Source: DATNBU01 sp964476185 (GTDB taxonomy: Bacteria; Desulfobacterota; Binatia; UBA1149; CAITLU01). Taken from it: a stretch of DNA of 64,000 nucleotides. The translations under genes and the position numbers were made by a program. Shown here in pieces: positions 53,938-62,996 of the stretch (position 1 is its first letter; each line of letters starts with the position of its first letter). The stretch spans positions 1 through 64,000 of the forward strand of contig CAYYZO010000011.1 in assembly GCA_964476185.1 (NCBI GenBank), given 5' to 3'. The notes under the pieces are model-generated. The model saw only the letters and a list, made by a program, of their open reading frames with translations, ran no database searches and was not told where the DNA came from.

Positions 53938-55147
53938 GAACGTCCCGATTGCCGCGCTGGACGTGGGCACGCAGAAGGTGACGCTCCTGGTCGGGGAGCG
54001 AACGTCGAACGGCGTCTCGATCCTCGGGATCGGCACCAGCGCCTCGCGCGGCATGCGGGCCGGCCGCGTCAGCGACGTCGAGAAGACCTCCGCCGCGATC
54101 ATGGCCGCGCTGACCGAGGCCGAGCGCATGGCCGGCAGCCAGATCCACAACGTCGTCGTCTCGGTCTCGGGCGATCACGTCAAGGGCGAGAACAGCCACG
54201 GCGTCGCGCGCATCGACAACGACGAGGTCTCGCAGCGGGCCGCGGCCCGCGCGATCAACGCCGCCAAGGCCATCCCGCTGCCCCAGGACCAGCGCATCAT
54301 CCACCTGCTCCGGCGCGAGTTCGTCGTGGACGGCCAGGTCGGCATCACCAACCCCGTCGGCATGAGCGGCGTCCGCCTCGAGGCGCACCTGCACGTGGTG
54401 TCGGCGGCCGACTCGGCGCTGAAGAACCTGGCGAAGAGCTGCAACCGGGCCGGCCTGTCGGTGATCGGCACGATCGCGTCCTCGCTGGCGTCGGCCGAGG
54501 CCGTGCTCGAGTCCGACGAGAAGGAGCTCGGAGTCGCGGTCGTCGACATCGGCGCGGGCACCACCGACCTGGCGGTCTTCCAGCGCGGTTCGGTCGTGCA
54601 CACGGCGGTCTTCGGCGTCGGCGGCGTCGACGTCACGCGCGACCTCGCGCACGTGCTCGAGACGCCGCTCGGCGAGGCCGAGGGCCTCAAGAAGCGCCAC
54701 GGCTGCGCGGTCGCGGACCTGGTCGACGAGGACCTGATGGTCGAAGTCGGCGGCATCGGCGGGCGCGGGCACCGCGAGGTGCAGGCCAGGCACCTCGCCG
54801 AGATCATCGAGCCGCGCCTCGAGGAGATCTTCGAGGTCGTCCTCGATTCGATCATCCGCTCCGGTTACGGCGAGCTGCTCACGTCGGGCGTCGTGCTGAC
54901 CGGCGGCACCGCGCTGATGGGCGGCATCGTCAGCCTCGCGTCGCGCGTGCTGCAGATGCCCGTGCGCCTCGGCGAGCCGAGCGGGATCGAGGGCCTCGGC
55001 GACGAGATCGACGACGCGTCGTTCTCGACCGCCGTCGGGCTCGCGATCGGTCTTCCGGACAAGGAAATGAGCGAGCCGTGGCAGGGCGGCCTGGCCGCCC
55101 GGCTGCTGCCGGGCTGGGTGCGCCGGCGGTTCAAGGAGATGGTGTGA
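53930..55147 (+). CDS. ftsA: cell-division protein FtsA
   Basis: This 405-residue actin-like ATPase tethers FtsZ to the membrane. It has ALDVGTQKVTLLVGE (phosphate 1), VVDIGAGTTDLAVF (phosphate 2), the GGTALMGG adenosine motif, and an amphipathic C-terminal helix (RLLPGWVRRRFKEMV) for membrane binding. The GTG start at 53930 is preceded by AAGG within ftsQ. 136 bases without a gene separate it from ftsZ. Confidence 0.97.
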   Translation: MAKNVPIAALDVGTQKVTLLVGERTSNGVSILGIGTSASRGMRAGRVSDVEKTSAAIMAALTEAERMAGSQIHNVVVSVSGDHVKGENSHGVARIDNDEVSQRAAARAINAAKAIPLPQDQRIIHLLRREFVVDGQVGITNPVGMSGVRLEAHLHVVSAADSALKNLAKSCNRAGLSVIGTIASSLASAEAVLESDEKELGVAVVDIGAGTTDLAVFQRGSVVHTAVFGVGGVDVTRDLAHVLETPLGEAEGLKKRHGCAVADLVDEDLMVEVGGIGGRGHREVQARHLAEIIEPRLEEIFEVVLDSIIRSGYGELLTSGVVLTGGTALMGGIVSLASRVLQMPVRLGEPSGIEGLGDEIDDASFSTAVGLAIGLPDKEMSEPWQGGLAARLLPGWVRRRFKEMV

Positions 55148-55283
55148 AGCCTATGCACACGCGCAGGCTTCCATCGGAGAGTTTTCGAGAGCATCGAGTG
55201 GGTTCTGCCGTAAAATTCCCCCGCTTCGCCGACCGCGAGGGTGGGGTGTGTCCGGTGACGGGCGTCATCCGGGAGGTGTCGAG

Positions 55284-56585
55284 ATGATCGAGCTGGTCGA
55301 CGAAAATCTGAGCAACGCGCGCATCGTGGTGGTGGGTGTCGGCGGTGGCGGCGGCAACGCGGTGTCCACGATGATCCGGGCGGACCTGTCCGGCGTCGAT
55401 TTCATCTCGGCCAACACCGACTCGCAGGCGATCGGCACCTGCCTCGCGCCGGTCAAGGTCCAGCTCGGCTGCTCGCTGACCAAGGGCCTCGGGGCCGGCG
55501 CGAACCCCGAGGTCGGCCGCAAGGCCGCCCTCGAGCAGGAGGACATCCTGCGCGAGGAACTCGGCGGCGCCGACATGGTCTTCGTGACCGCCGGCATGGG
55601 CGGCGGCACCGGCACCGGCGCGGCCCCGGTCATCGCCCGCATCTGCAAGGACCTCGGCGCGCTGACGGTCGGCGTGGTCACGAAGCCGTTCGGCTTCGAG
55701 GGCCGCCGCCGCATGCGGCAGGCCGAGGAAGGCATCCGCGAGCTGCGCTCGGCGTGCGATACGCTGATCGTGATCCCGAACCAGCGGCTGATCGAGATCG
55801 CCAGCCGCAGCACGACGGCGAAAGAAGCGTTCAAGAAGGCCGACGACGTGCTGCTGCACGCGGTGCGCGGCATCTCGCAGATCATCACCGAGCCCGGCAC
55901 GATCAACGTCGACTTCGCCGACGTGCGCACGATCATGAGCGAGATGGGCATGGCGATGATGGGACACGGCGCCGGCTACGGCGACAGCCGCGCGATCGAC
56001 GCCGCGACCAACGCGATCTCGAGCCCGCTGCTCGAGGACATCTCGATCCACGGCGCGCGCGGCGTGCTCGTGAACATCACGGCCAGCGAGGATTTCGGCA
56101 TCCAGGAGCTGAACGAGGCCGTGGACCTGATCCAGACGCAGGCGCACGACGACGCGAACATCATCGTCGGCCTCGTGCACGACTCGAACCTCGAGGACGA
56201 GGTCCGCATCACGGTCATCGCGACCGGCTTCGGCGACCGCCTCGTCGACCGGCTGCAGCAGGGCCGCGACCGCGGCGAGCCGCTGATGAGCACGATGACC
56301 GCGCCGGAGCGCCCGGCCTCGTCGTCGTCGCAGCGTTCGAGCTTCTTCCGCGGCTCCTCGTCGCCGCGCCCGATGATGGACGCGGACATCGAGGACACGT
56401 TCCATGCGGGCGAGCCCGAGGAAGACGTCCCGGCGCGCCGGGAGCCCGACGAGATCGGGGCCGAGGAGGCCGCCGAGCGGCAGGCCGCCCTCGAGTTCGC
56501 CTCGATCCCGCCCGAGGACGACGACGCGCGCGTCCCCGCCTACCTCCGCCGCTGGAAGCAGAAGGGACAGCGGATCATGCGCTAG
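55284..56585 (+). CDS. ftsZ: cell-division protein FtsZ
   Basis: This 433-residue tubulin-like GTPase forms the Z ring. It has the GTP motif GGGTGTG (about 104-111), NTDSQAI, the T7-loop region NVDFADVRTIM, a variable acidic linker after about 320, and a C-terminal peptide VPAYLRRWKQKG that binds FtsA. The ATG at 55284 has a GGGAGG site. The upstream spacer contains TAAAAT (55211-55216) as a possible -10, but no convincing -35. A strong terminator follows. Confidence 0.98.
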   Translation: MIELVDENLSNARIVVVGVGGGGGNAVSTMIRADLSGVDFISANTDSQAIGTCLAPVKVQLGCSLTKGLGAGANPEVGRKAALEQEDILREELGGADMVFVTAGMGGGTGTGAAPVIARICKDLGALTVGVVTKPFGFEGRRRMRQAEEGIRELRSACDTLIVIPNQRLIEIASRSTTAKEAFKKADDVLLHAVRGISQIITEPGTINVDFADVRTIMSEMGMAMMGHGAGYGDSRAIDAATNAISSPLLEDISIHGARGVLVNITASEDFGIQELNEAVDLIQTQAHDDANIIVGLVHDSNLEDEVRITVIATGFGDRLVDRLQQGRDRGEPLMSTMTAPERPASSSSQRSSFFRGSSSPRPMMDADIEDTFHAGEPEEDVPARREPDEIGAEEAAERQAALEFASIPPEDDDARVPAYLRRWKQKGQRIMR

Positions 56586-56644
56586 CGCGCCAGCGCTGAC
56601 GGCCGCCGATCGGCCGCGCCAGCGCCAACCCTGACTGCGGGACG

Positions 56645-56684
56645 ACGCCCCGCTCCTCCGTCGAGGAGGGCGGGGCGTTTTTTT
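56645..56684 (+). terminator. intrinsic terminator of the dcw operon
   Basis: A stem pairing ACGCCCCGC-TCCTC with GAGGA-GCGGGGCGT (about 14 bp, two-base bulge) is followed by seven T (56678-56684). This is the clearest rho-independent terminator in the window, 59 bases after ftsZ. Confidence 0.93.
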
Positions 56685-56754
56685 GGGAACGGGGAAGCCG
56701 TCTGCCCGCGCGGTCGCCGGCGGCGACGCCGGGCGGTCGCAGGCCCGCCGCCTG

Positions 56755-57261
56755 TCACCAGGGCCGGCCGCGCACGATCATCACGCCGAACGCGACGAGC
56801 AGCAGCGCGATCACCGCGTTGGCGCGGCCGTGGAGCGAGGCCTCCCGGCGGAGCTTTCGCGCCTCGGCGGAGGCCGGGTCGCGGGCGATCTCGTCGGCCG
56901 CGCGCGGGCCGACGACGAAGTCGTGGCGCGCGCTCAGCGCGATCATCAGGAAGAAGATCGCGAGCTTGGCGACCACCGTGCTGCCGAACGGGGAAGCGAT
57001 CCATTCCGCATCGGTGAAGTTCGACCAGCGGACGCCGCGCATCCACAGGTTGAACGTCCCCGTCGCGAGCACGATCGCGAAGCAGCCCCACGCCACGGCG
57101 CGGAAGCGGCCGGCGGTCTCGCGCAGCAGGCGCCCGGGATCGGCGCTCGCGCCGCTGCGCAGCCAGGGCACGACGACGAGCATCAGGAAGAACAGCCCGC
57201 CGACCCAGATCGTCGCGGCGAGCACGTGCAACCAGACCGAGAGCAGGTACAGCGTGAACAT
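56755..57261 (-). CDS. CopD-like membrane protein
   Basis: This 168-residue protein has four transmembrane helices, beginning FTLYLLSVWLHVLAATIWVGGLFFLMLVVVP, typical of the CopD/DUF-type domain with conserved histidines in LHVLAATIW. Copper resistance is known only for some relatives; many are uncharacterised and may bind haem or copper. It follows the Hsp70 gene on the same strand by 16 bases, so the two are probably co-transcribed. Confidence 0.85.
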   Translation of the reverse strand: MFTLYLLSVWLHVLAATIWVGGLFFLMLVVVPWLRSGASADPGRLLRETAGRFRAVAWGCFAIVLATGTFNLWMRGVRWSNFTDAEWIASPFGSTVVAKLAIFFLMIALSARHDFVVGPRAADEIARDPASAEARKLRREASLHGRANAVIALLLVAFGVMIVRGRPW

Positions 57262-57277
57262 CGGCAGGCTCGACGGT

Positions 57278-59089
57278 TCAGGTGCGCGTGCGCGCCGGCT
57301 TCGACTTCCGGACGCGCTCCACGACCTTGGCCAGCCCTTCGCGCGAGCGCTCGATCTCGTCGGCGGCGGCCTTGGCGGCGCCCGCCTTGCGCAGGTGCTC
57401 GACGCGCTTCATCAGGCTCGCGCGATCGACGCGGGTGAGAAGCTCGCCGGCGGTCTTCAGGAGGCGGTCGGCCTCCGCGAGCGTTTCCCGCGCCTTCGGC
57501 GGCAGGTTCGGGTCGGCCGGCGTCGTCTCCGGCGTCGCCGCCGAATCGCCCTTCGATCCCGCCGTCTTCTTCGCGGGCCTCGCCGGTCCGCTCGCCGGAG
57601 CCACCGAGACCGTCACGTGCCGCTCGGTCCCGGTGTCGAGGTCGCGCGCGTTGACGAGCACCATGCCGTTGACGTCGATCGCGAACGTGACCTCGATCTT
57701 CGACGTGCCCGCCTTCGCCGGCGCGAGGCCGTCGAGCACGAAGCGGCCGAGCGAGTCGTTCTCGACCGCGACCGGGGATTCCCCCTGCACGACGTGGAAC
57801 TGGACCGCGGTCTGGTCGTCCTGCGACGTGGTGAAGATGCGAGTGGCCTCGACCGGGAGCGTGGTGTTGCGAGGGATCACGACGACGGCCTTGCCGTCGT
57901 GGGTCTCGATGCCGAGCGACAGCGACGTGACGTCCACGAGCACGACGCCCTTGAGTTCTCCCGCGATGATCCCCGCCTGCACGGCGGCGCCCATCGCGAC
58001 GACCTCGTCGGGGTCGAGCTTGAACAGCGGCTCCTTGCCGAAGAACTCCGCGACGCGGCGCCTGACGAGCGGGATGCGCGTCGATCCGCCGGCGAGCACG
58101 ATCTCGTCGATCTCCTCCGGCTGCTTGCCGGCGTCCTGGAGGGCGCGCCGGCAAGGCTCGAGCGTGCGGTCGACGAGGTCGGAGATCATCTCGTCGAAGG
58201 CGGCGCGGGTGACCGATGCGGACACGCGCGTGCCTTCGTTCGAAAGCTCGAGGTCGACGCGCACCTCGTCCTTCGACGAGAGGTCGATCTTGGCCTTCTC
58301 CGCGGCTTCGCGAAGCTGCTGCAGCGTCTCGGCGTCCTCGTCGATCGGCGAACCGTGCTGGGCTTCGAACTGCTCGAGGATCGCGTTCGCGAGCCTCGAA
58401 TCCACGATGTCCCCGCCGAGGTGGGGGTCGCCGCTCGTCGACAGCACCTCGATCAGGTCCTCGCCGATCGACAGGATCGAGACGTCGAACGTCCCGCCGC
58501 CGAAGTCGTACACGACGACCGTGCGCTCGTCGTCGGCGACCTTGTCGAGGCCGTACGCGAGCGCCGCCGCCGTCGGCTCGTTGAGGATGCGGCGCACCTC
58601 GAGCCCCGCCAGGCGCGCGGCCTTGCGCGTGGCGGCCCGCTGCGCGTCGTTGAAGTGCGCCGGGGCCGTGATGACCACGCCGGCGATCCTGTCGCCGAGC
58701 ACCGCTTCGGCGGTGCGCTTGAGCTCCCGAAGCACGATCGCCGAGATCTCCTCGGGAGACCAGTGCTTTCCCCCGACGTGGAACAGGGCCTCGCCGTACT
58801 CCCCGGCGACGACCTCGTAGGGCACGTCCTCGCGATCGTCCCGCGCGGCCTCGAACGAGCGGCCGATGAAGCGCTTGGCCGAGTAGACGGTGTCGGTGGC
58901 GTTCGCGATCGCGTGATGACGGGCCGGCTCGCCGACCTTGACCTCGCCGTCCTCGCCGAAGCCGACCACGGAGGGGGTCAGCCTCGACCCGTCCGGGTTC
59001 GCGATGAGGTGGGCCTTGTCGCCGTCCCAGACGGCGATCGCCGAGTTGGTCGTGCCGAGATCGATGCCGAGAATCCTGCCCTTCTCCAT
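57278..59089 (-). CDS. Hsp70-family chaperone (DnaK paralogue)
   Basis: This 603-residue Hsp70 has a complete ATPase domain: GIDLGTTNSAIAVWDG, ITAPAHFNDAQRAATRKAA, ILNEPTAAALAYG, VYDFGGGTFDVSIL and LAGGSTRIPLV. A substrate-binding domain (SLSLGIETHDG, NTTLPVEATRIF) follows. The C terminus ends in a short basic helix after a Pro/Thr linker and lacks the acidic EEVD-like tail. No grpE or dnaJ is nearby, so it is more likely a second, specialised Hsp70 than the main DnaK. The ATG at 59089 follows AGGGGG. Confidence 0.93.
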   Translation of the reverse strand: MEKGRILGIDLGTTNSAIAVWDGDKAHLIANPDGSRLTPSVVGFGEDGEVKVGEPARHHAIANATDTVYSAKRFIGRSFEAARDDREDVPYEVVAGEYGEALFHVGGKHWSPEEISAIVLRELKRTAEAVLGDRIAGVVITAPAHFNDAQRAATRKAARLAGLEVRRILNEPTAAALAYGLDKVADDERTVVVYDFGGGTFDVSILSIGEDLIEVLSTSGDPHLGGDIVDSRLANAILEQFEAQHGSPIDEDAETLQQLREAAEKAKIDLSSKDEVRVDLELSNEGTRVSASVTRAAFDEMISDLVDRTLEPCRRALQDAGKQPEEIDEIVLAGGSTRIPLVRRRVAEFFGKEPLFKLDPDEVVAMGAAVQAGIIAGELKGVVLVDVTSLSLGIETHDGKAVVVIPRNTTLPVEATRIFTTSQDDQTAVQFHVVQGESPVAVENDSLGRFVLDGLAPAKAGTSKIEVTFAIDVNGMVLVNARDLDTGTERHVTVSVAPASGPARPAKKTAGSKGDSAATPETTPADPNLPPKARETLAEADRLLKTAGELLTRVDRASLMKRVEHLRKAGAAKAAADEIERSREGLAKVVERVRKSKPARTRT

Positions 59090-59491
59090 TGGTGTCCCCC
59101 TCTTCCCATCCCACCCAGAGGATGTCTCCCGCGAAGAAAGACGACATTGTTCCCGGAAGGGGGCGCTGAGGGAATCGCGGCGCCTCCGGTGGAGCCGGGG
59201 GCTTCGCGCCGCACCACGGTCGCCCGGCGCGCGGCTCGTCGCTGGTTCGTCGGCTCCGGATCGTCGCGGCCCGTCGCATCGGGAGCGATCTCGTTCTCCC
59301 GCTCCTGCCCCCGCACCCGTCGCCCGGAGGCCCGGGGCTGGGCCGCACCGGCTGTTGCACGCCTCGTGGGCAGGCGCTGCCGCTCGAACGGGCACGCGCG
59401 CGGCGCGCGGCTGGCGCAGCGCGCCGTCGGCACGCGGGCCGCCCCCGCACTTTTGTCGCGGATTCACGCATTTGGGCCGCCCGCGCTGCTT
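59090..59491. other. intergenic region upstream of amt1
   Basis: About 400 GC-rich bases between the divergent Hsp70 gene and the first ammonium transporter. No credible gene. The sigma-54 promoter begins at 59492. No clear NtrC enhancer (GCAC-N5-GTGC-like) was found by eye. Confidence 0.6.
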
Positions 59492-59507
59492 TGGCACCGA
59501 ATCTGCT
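59492..59507 (+). promoter_or_regulatory. sigma-54 promoter of amt1
   Basis: TGGCACCGAATCTGCT has the invariant GG (59493-59494) and GC (59505-59506) ten bases apart, and the -24 half TGGCAC matches the consensus exactly. It lies 52 bases before the ATG. This suggests RpoN/NtrC-dependent expression under nitrogen limitation. Confidence 0.82.
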
Positions 59508-59559
59508 CAACGGGGCTCACTTGTCCACGTTCAACCACCGCAAGGAGGGGCCTCTGCCA

Positions 59560-61041
59560 ATGCGTCACAAACATACTCTTCTGCTGTTCCTCGCGACGGT
59601 CCTGGCCGTTGCCTGCACGGGATCCGCGTGGGCCCAGGATGCTGCGGAAGCCGCACCTTCCTATGCGACGACCGTCGCGCTCGATACGTTCTGGGTGCTG
59701 TTCGCCGGGTCGCTCGTGTTCTTCATGAACACCGGATTCGGTCTTCTCGAGAGCGGCCTGTGCCGTTCGAAGAACGCGGTGAACATCCTGGCCAAGAACT
59801 TCGTGGTGTTCGCGGCCGCGAGCATCTCGTTCTGGTTCATCGGCTGGGGCCTGATGTTCGGCAACGGCGGCGGGTTCTTCGGAAGCGAAGGACTCCTGAT
59901 GCTGTCGGGCGCCGACAACAGCCCCGCCACCGGCGACGCCTACGCGGGCGCCTACTCGTCCATCGCGTGGACCGGGGTGCCGCTCGAAGCGAAGTTCTTC
60001 TTCCAGCTCGTCTTCGCCGGCACGGCCGCGACGATCGTTTCCGGCGCCGTCGCCGAGCGCGTCCAGTTCGTCTCGTTCGTGGTGTTCGCCGCGATCCTGA
60101 CGGCGGTCATGTACCCGGTGACGGGCCACTGGATCTGGGGCGGCGGCTGGCTCGCCGGCGCCGGGATGTGGGATTTCGCCGGTTCGACGGTCGTGCATTC
60201 GGTCGGCGGCTGGGCGGCCCTGGCCGGCATCCTGGTGCTCGGCCCGCGCCTCGGGAAGTTCTCGAAGGAAGGCAAGGTCCAGCCGATCCCCGGCCACAAC
60301 ATGACCTCGGTGTTCACGGGCTGCTTCGTCCTCTGGCTCGGCTGGTTCGGGTTCAACCCGGGCAGCACGATGGCCGTCGGCGACGGCAAGGACATCGCGC
60401 ACATCTTCCTGACCACCAACATGGCGGCCGCGGCCGGAACGCTGACGGCGATGATCACGGCGTGGCTGAAGCTCGGCAAGCCGGACTACACGATGATCGC
60501 GAACGGCTGCCTCGCCGGCCTCGTCGCGATCACGGCGCCGTGCATCTGGGTCAGCCTGCCGGCGGCGGCGCTGATCGGCGGCGTCGGCGGCGTCCTGGTG
60601 GTGCTCGCCGTGCTCACGTTCGACTCGCTGAAGATCGACGATCCCGTCGGCGCCCTCTCGGTGCACCTCGTCAACGGCATCTGGGGCACTCTCTGCGTCG
60701 GACTGTTCGCGAGCGCGGACTTCAGCAACGGCGCGGCGCTCCTCGAGAACGGCCGCGGCGCGCTGATCATCGCGCAGCTGACCGGCATCGCGGCGGTGGG
60801 AGGCTTCACGTTCATCGTCGCGGCGGCGATCTGGCTGGTGCTGAAGGCGACGATGGGCATCCGCGTCACCGCCGAGGAGGAGATGGAAGGCCTCGACGTC
60901 GGCGAGCACGGTCTGTCGGCCTACCCGGACTTCCAGGGCGTCTCGCACTTCGGCGCGCACGCGATGTCGTCGGCTTCGGCCGGCGCGAAGCAGGTGACGG
61001 CCGGCGCTCCGGCGCTGCAGGTCAGCCGGGCCTCGTACTGA
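59560..61041 (+). CDS. amt: ammonium transporter (first copy)
   Basis: This 493-residue Amt/Rh channel has a cleavable signal peptide (ending SAWAQ) and eleven membrane helices. The twin-histidine pore residues are in WDFAGSTVVHSVGG and ALSVHLVNGIWG, and AERVQF is conserved. It takes up ammonium under limitation. The cytoplasmic tail (GLDVGEHGLSAYPDFQGV) resembles the GlnK-binding tail. The ATG at 59560 has an AAGGAGGGG site. No glnK is adjacent. Two strong hairpins follow. Confidence 0.96.
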   Translation: MRHKHTLLLFLATVLAVACTGSAWAQDAAEAAPSYATTVALDTFWVLFAGSLVFFMNTGFGLLESGLCRSKNAVNILAKNFVVFAAASISFWFIGWGLMFGNGGGFFGSEGLLMLSGADNSPATGDAYAGAYSSIAWTGVPLEAKFFFQLVFAGTAATIVSGAVAERVQFVSFVVFAAILTAVMYPVTGHWIWGGGWLAGAGMWDFAGSTVVHSVGGWAALAGILVLGPRLGKFSKEGKVQPIPGHNMTSVFTGCFVLWLGWFGFNPGSTMAVGDGKDIAHIFLTTNMAAAAGTLTAMITAWLKLGKPDYTMIANGCLAGLVAITAPCIWVSLPAAALIGGVGGVLVVLAVLTFDSLKIDDPVGALSVHLVNGIWGTLCVGLFASADFSNGAALLENGRGALIIAQLTGIAAVGGFTFIVAAAIWLVLKATMGIRVTAEEEMEGLDVGEHGLSAYPDFQGVSHFGAHAMSSASAGAKQVTAGAPALQVSRASY

Positions 61042-61047
61042 ACCCCC

Positions 61048-61079
61048 GGCGCCCGCCGGGAGGACACCCGGCGGGCGCC
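61048..61079 (+). terminator. hairpin 1 after amt1
   Basis: A perfect 13-bp stem (61048-61060 with 61067-61079) with a six-base loop, six bases after the stop. No U tract. Confidence 0.6.
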
Positions 61080-61088
61080 ACGGCCATG

Positions 61089-61127
61089 CCTCGGGCGGAA
61101 AGGGCATGAGGCCCTTTCCGCCCGAGG
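61089..61127 (+). terminator. hairpin 2 after amt1
   Basis: A perfect 17-bp stem (61089-61105 with 61111-61127) and a five-base loop. Together with hairpin 1 it would insulate the two transporter genes from each other. Confidence 0.65.
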
Positions 61128-61271
61128 TCGCTCCGGCCTCTTCCCTCCTTCGGCAGCTCCTGATCCCCGCGGCTGCCTCTTCTCTGCCCAGTGCCGCGAA
61201 ATTGAGCGGCAACTCGCAGGCTCCTTCCCGCGCATGCCCGCGGTTCCGAGGGAATTCCCGATCGCCACGAC

Positions 61272-61287
61272 TGGTACGGATCTTGCC
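61272..61287 (+). promoter_or_regulatory. sigma-54 promoter of amt2
   Basis: TGGTACGGATCTTGCC has GG (61273-61274) and GC (61285-61286) exactly ten bases apart, with TTGC at -12. It lies 92 bases before the amt2 ATG. The same promoter class as amt1 indicates shared nitrogen control. Confidence 0.82.
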
Positions 61288-61379
61288 CTGAGGGCGTGCC
61301 TCCGGCCTCGCAGAACGCGGCCGGTCATTGAACAGACCATGCCGCGTCCGGCTAGGCGCGGCATCGAAGGGGACCAGTC

Positions 61380-62855
61380 ATGACCAGGAACTCGCACTTT
61401 CCTTCCGTGCGTCGGCGGTTCGTCGCCGCGTTCGTCTTCCTCTCCCTCGGCCTCGCCACGTTCGCGCCGTCTCCGACGCCTGCGTTCGCGGGCGGGACCG
61501 ACGAGCCGACGCTCGAGCAGCGCGTCGCCGATCTCGAGGCCTACATCAACAACGGGGCCCGCGTCGCGGACGCGGCCGACTCGACGGTCTCGTCGAAGGT
61601 CGCCGGCGCCGGGCCCGGCCACAACGGCTGGATGATGACCTGCACGGCCCTCGTGCTGTTCATGACCTTCCCCGGCCTCGCGCTGTTCTACGGCGGGCTC
61701 GTGCGCTCGAAGAACGTCCTGTCGGTGCTCGCGCAGTGCTTCGGCATCGCCGGAGTGGTCACGATCCTGTGGTGGGCCTTCGGGTACAGCATGGTCTTCT
61801 CGACCGGGAGCCCGTTCCTGGGCGACCTCAGCATGATGTTCTTCGACGGCGTCGATTCGATGCCGAACACGAGCTACTCGGTCTGGGTCTCCGAGAACGT
61901 CTTCGCGATGTACCAGATGATGTTCGCGATCATCACGCCCGCCCTGATCGTCGGCGCGATCGCCGAACGCATGAAGTACTCGGCGGTGCTGCTGTTCGTG
62001 ACGATCTGGATGGTCGTCGTCTACTTCCCGCTCGCCCACATGGTCTGGGGCGCGGACGGATACATGAACGGAGTCTGGAACGCGGACGCCGCGATCAAGT
62101 CGATCGACTTCGCGGGCGGGACCGTCGTGCACATGTCGTCGGGCTGGTCGGCGCTCGTGCTCTGCCTGATGCTCGGCAAGCGGCTCGGGTTCGGCAAGGA
62201 ACCGTTCCTGCCGCACAGCATGGTTCTGTGCATGGTCGGCACCGGCATGCTCTGGGTCGGCTGGTACGGCTTCAACGCCGGCAGCGCCGTCGCCGCCGAC
62301 GGGGTGTCGGCCAACGCCTTCGTGACCACCACGCTCGCCGCGGCGGTCGCCGCGTTCACGTGGGCGATGGCCGAGTACCTGGAGAAGGGGAAGCCGAGCG
62401 TGCTCGGGTTCTGCTCCGGGGCGGTCGGCGGTCTCGTCGTGATCACGCCGGCCTGCGGCTTCGTGCTGCCCGGCTCGGCCGTGCTGATCGGCGTGCTCGC
62501 GGGCATCGTGCCGTTCCTCGCGTGCACGAAGCTCAAGCACGCATTCGGTTACGACGACGCGCTCGACACGTTCGGCGTGCACGCGGTCGGAGGGACGCTC
62601 GGCGCGTTCGTGACCGGGATCTTCGCCACGACCGAGGCCAACGCGAACCTGTCCCTGAACCTCGCCGACGTCGTCGGCAGCACGCTCTGGCTCGAGCAGC
62701 TCAAGGCGATGGGCCTGACGATCGTGCTCTCCGTCGTGGCCACCGTGATCATCGCGACCGTCGTGAAGGCGCTGGTCGGCCTGCGACCCAATTCGGACGA
62801 CGAGCGCATCGGACTCGACGTCGTCGAGCACGGCGAGGCCGGCTACAACTACTGA
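61380..62855 (+). CDS. amt: ammonium transporter (second copy)
   Basis: This 491-residue Amt protein has a signal peptide (about 1-37) followed by a short periplasmic helix (TLEQRVADLEAYINN) before the first membrane segment. The pore histidines are in DFAGGTVVHMSSGW and TFGVHAVGGTLGAF, and AERMKY is conserved. It is only distantly similar to the first copy by eye, so this is an old duplication or a separate acquisition rather than a recent tandem. The C-terminal tail RIGLDVVEHGEAGYNY is of the GlnK-regulated type. A terminator follows. Confidence 0.96.
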   Translation: MTRNSHFPSVRRRFVAAFVFLSLGLATFAPSPTPAFAGGTDEPTLEQRVADLEAYINNGARVADAADSTVSSKVAGAGPGHNGWMMTCTALVLFMTFPGLALFYGGLVRSKNVLSVLAQCFGIAGVVTILWWAFGYSMVFSTGSPFLGDLSMMFFDGVDSMPNTSYSVWVSENVFAMYQMMFAIITPALIVGAIAERMKYSAVLLFVTIWMVVVYFPLAHMVWGADGYMNGVWNADAAIKSIDFAGGTVVHMSSGWSALVLCLMLGKRLGFGKEPFLPHSMVLCMVGTGMLWVGWYGFNAGSAVAADGVSANAFVTTTLAAAVAAFTWAMAEYLEKGKPSVLGFCSGAVGGLVVITPACGFVLPGSAVLIGVLAGIVPFLACTKLKHAFGYDDALDTFGVHAVGGTLGAFVTGIFATTEANANLSLNLADVVGSTLWLEQLKAMGLTIVLSVVATVIIATVVKALVGLRPNSDDERIGLDVVEHGEAGYNY

Positions 62856-62882
62856 TCGCCCGGACGGGCTGGACCCCCGGAA

Positions 62883-62923
62883 CGACGGGCGCCGGTCGCG
62901 AGGCCGGCGCCCGTCGTCGTTTT
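62883..62923 (+). terminator. intrinsic terminator after amt2
   Basis: A 13-bp perfect stem (62883-62895 with 62904-62916) is followed after three bases by TTTT (62920-62923). It lies 27 bases after the amt2 stop. Confidence 0.82.
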
Positions 62924-62996
62924 CGCCTTCCGCGGCGGGCCCGGTCCGGGCCCGCCGGTTTCCCCCGGGTGCCCAGCGCCTCTATCATCGCGCGCC

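Noticed and set aside
55182..55216. Sigma-70 promoter for ftsZ (TTTTCG and TAAAAT)
   Set aside because: The spacing between the two elements is 23 bases, too long for a standard promoter, so I mention only the TAAAAT in the ftsZ entry.
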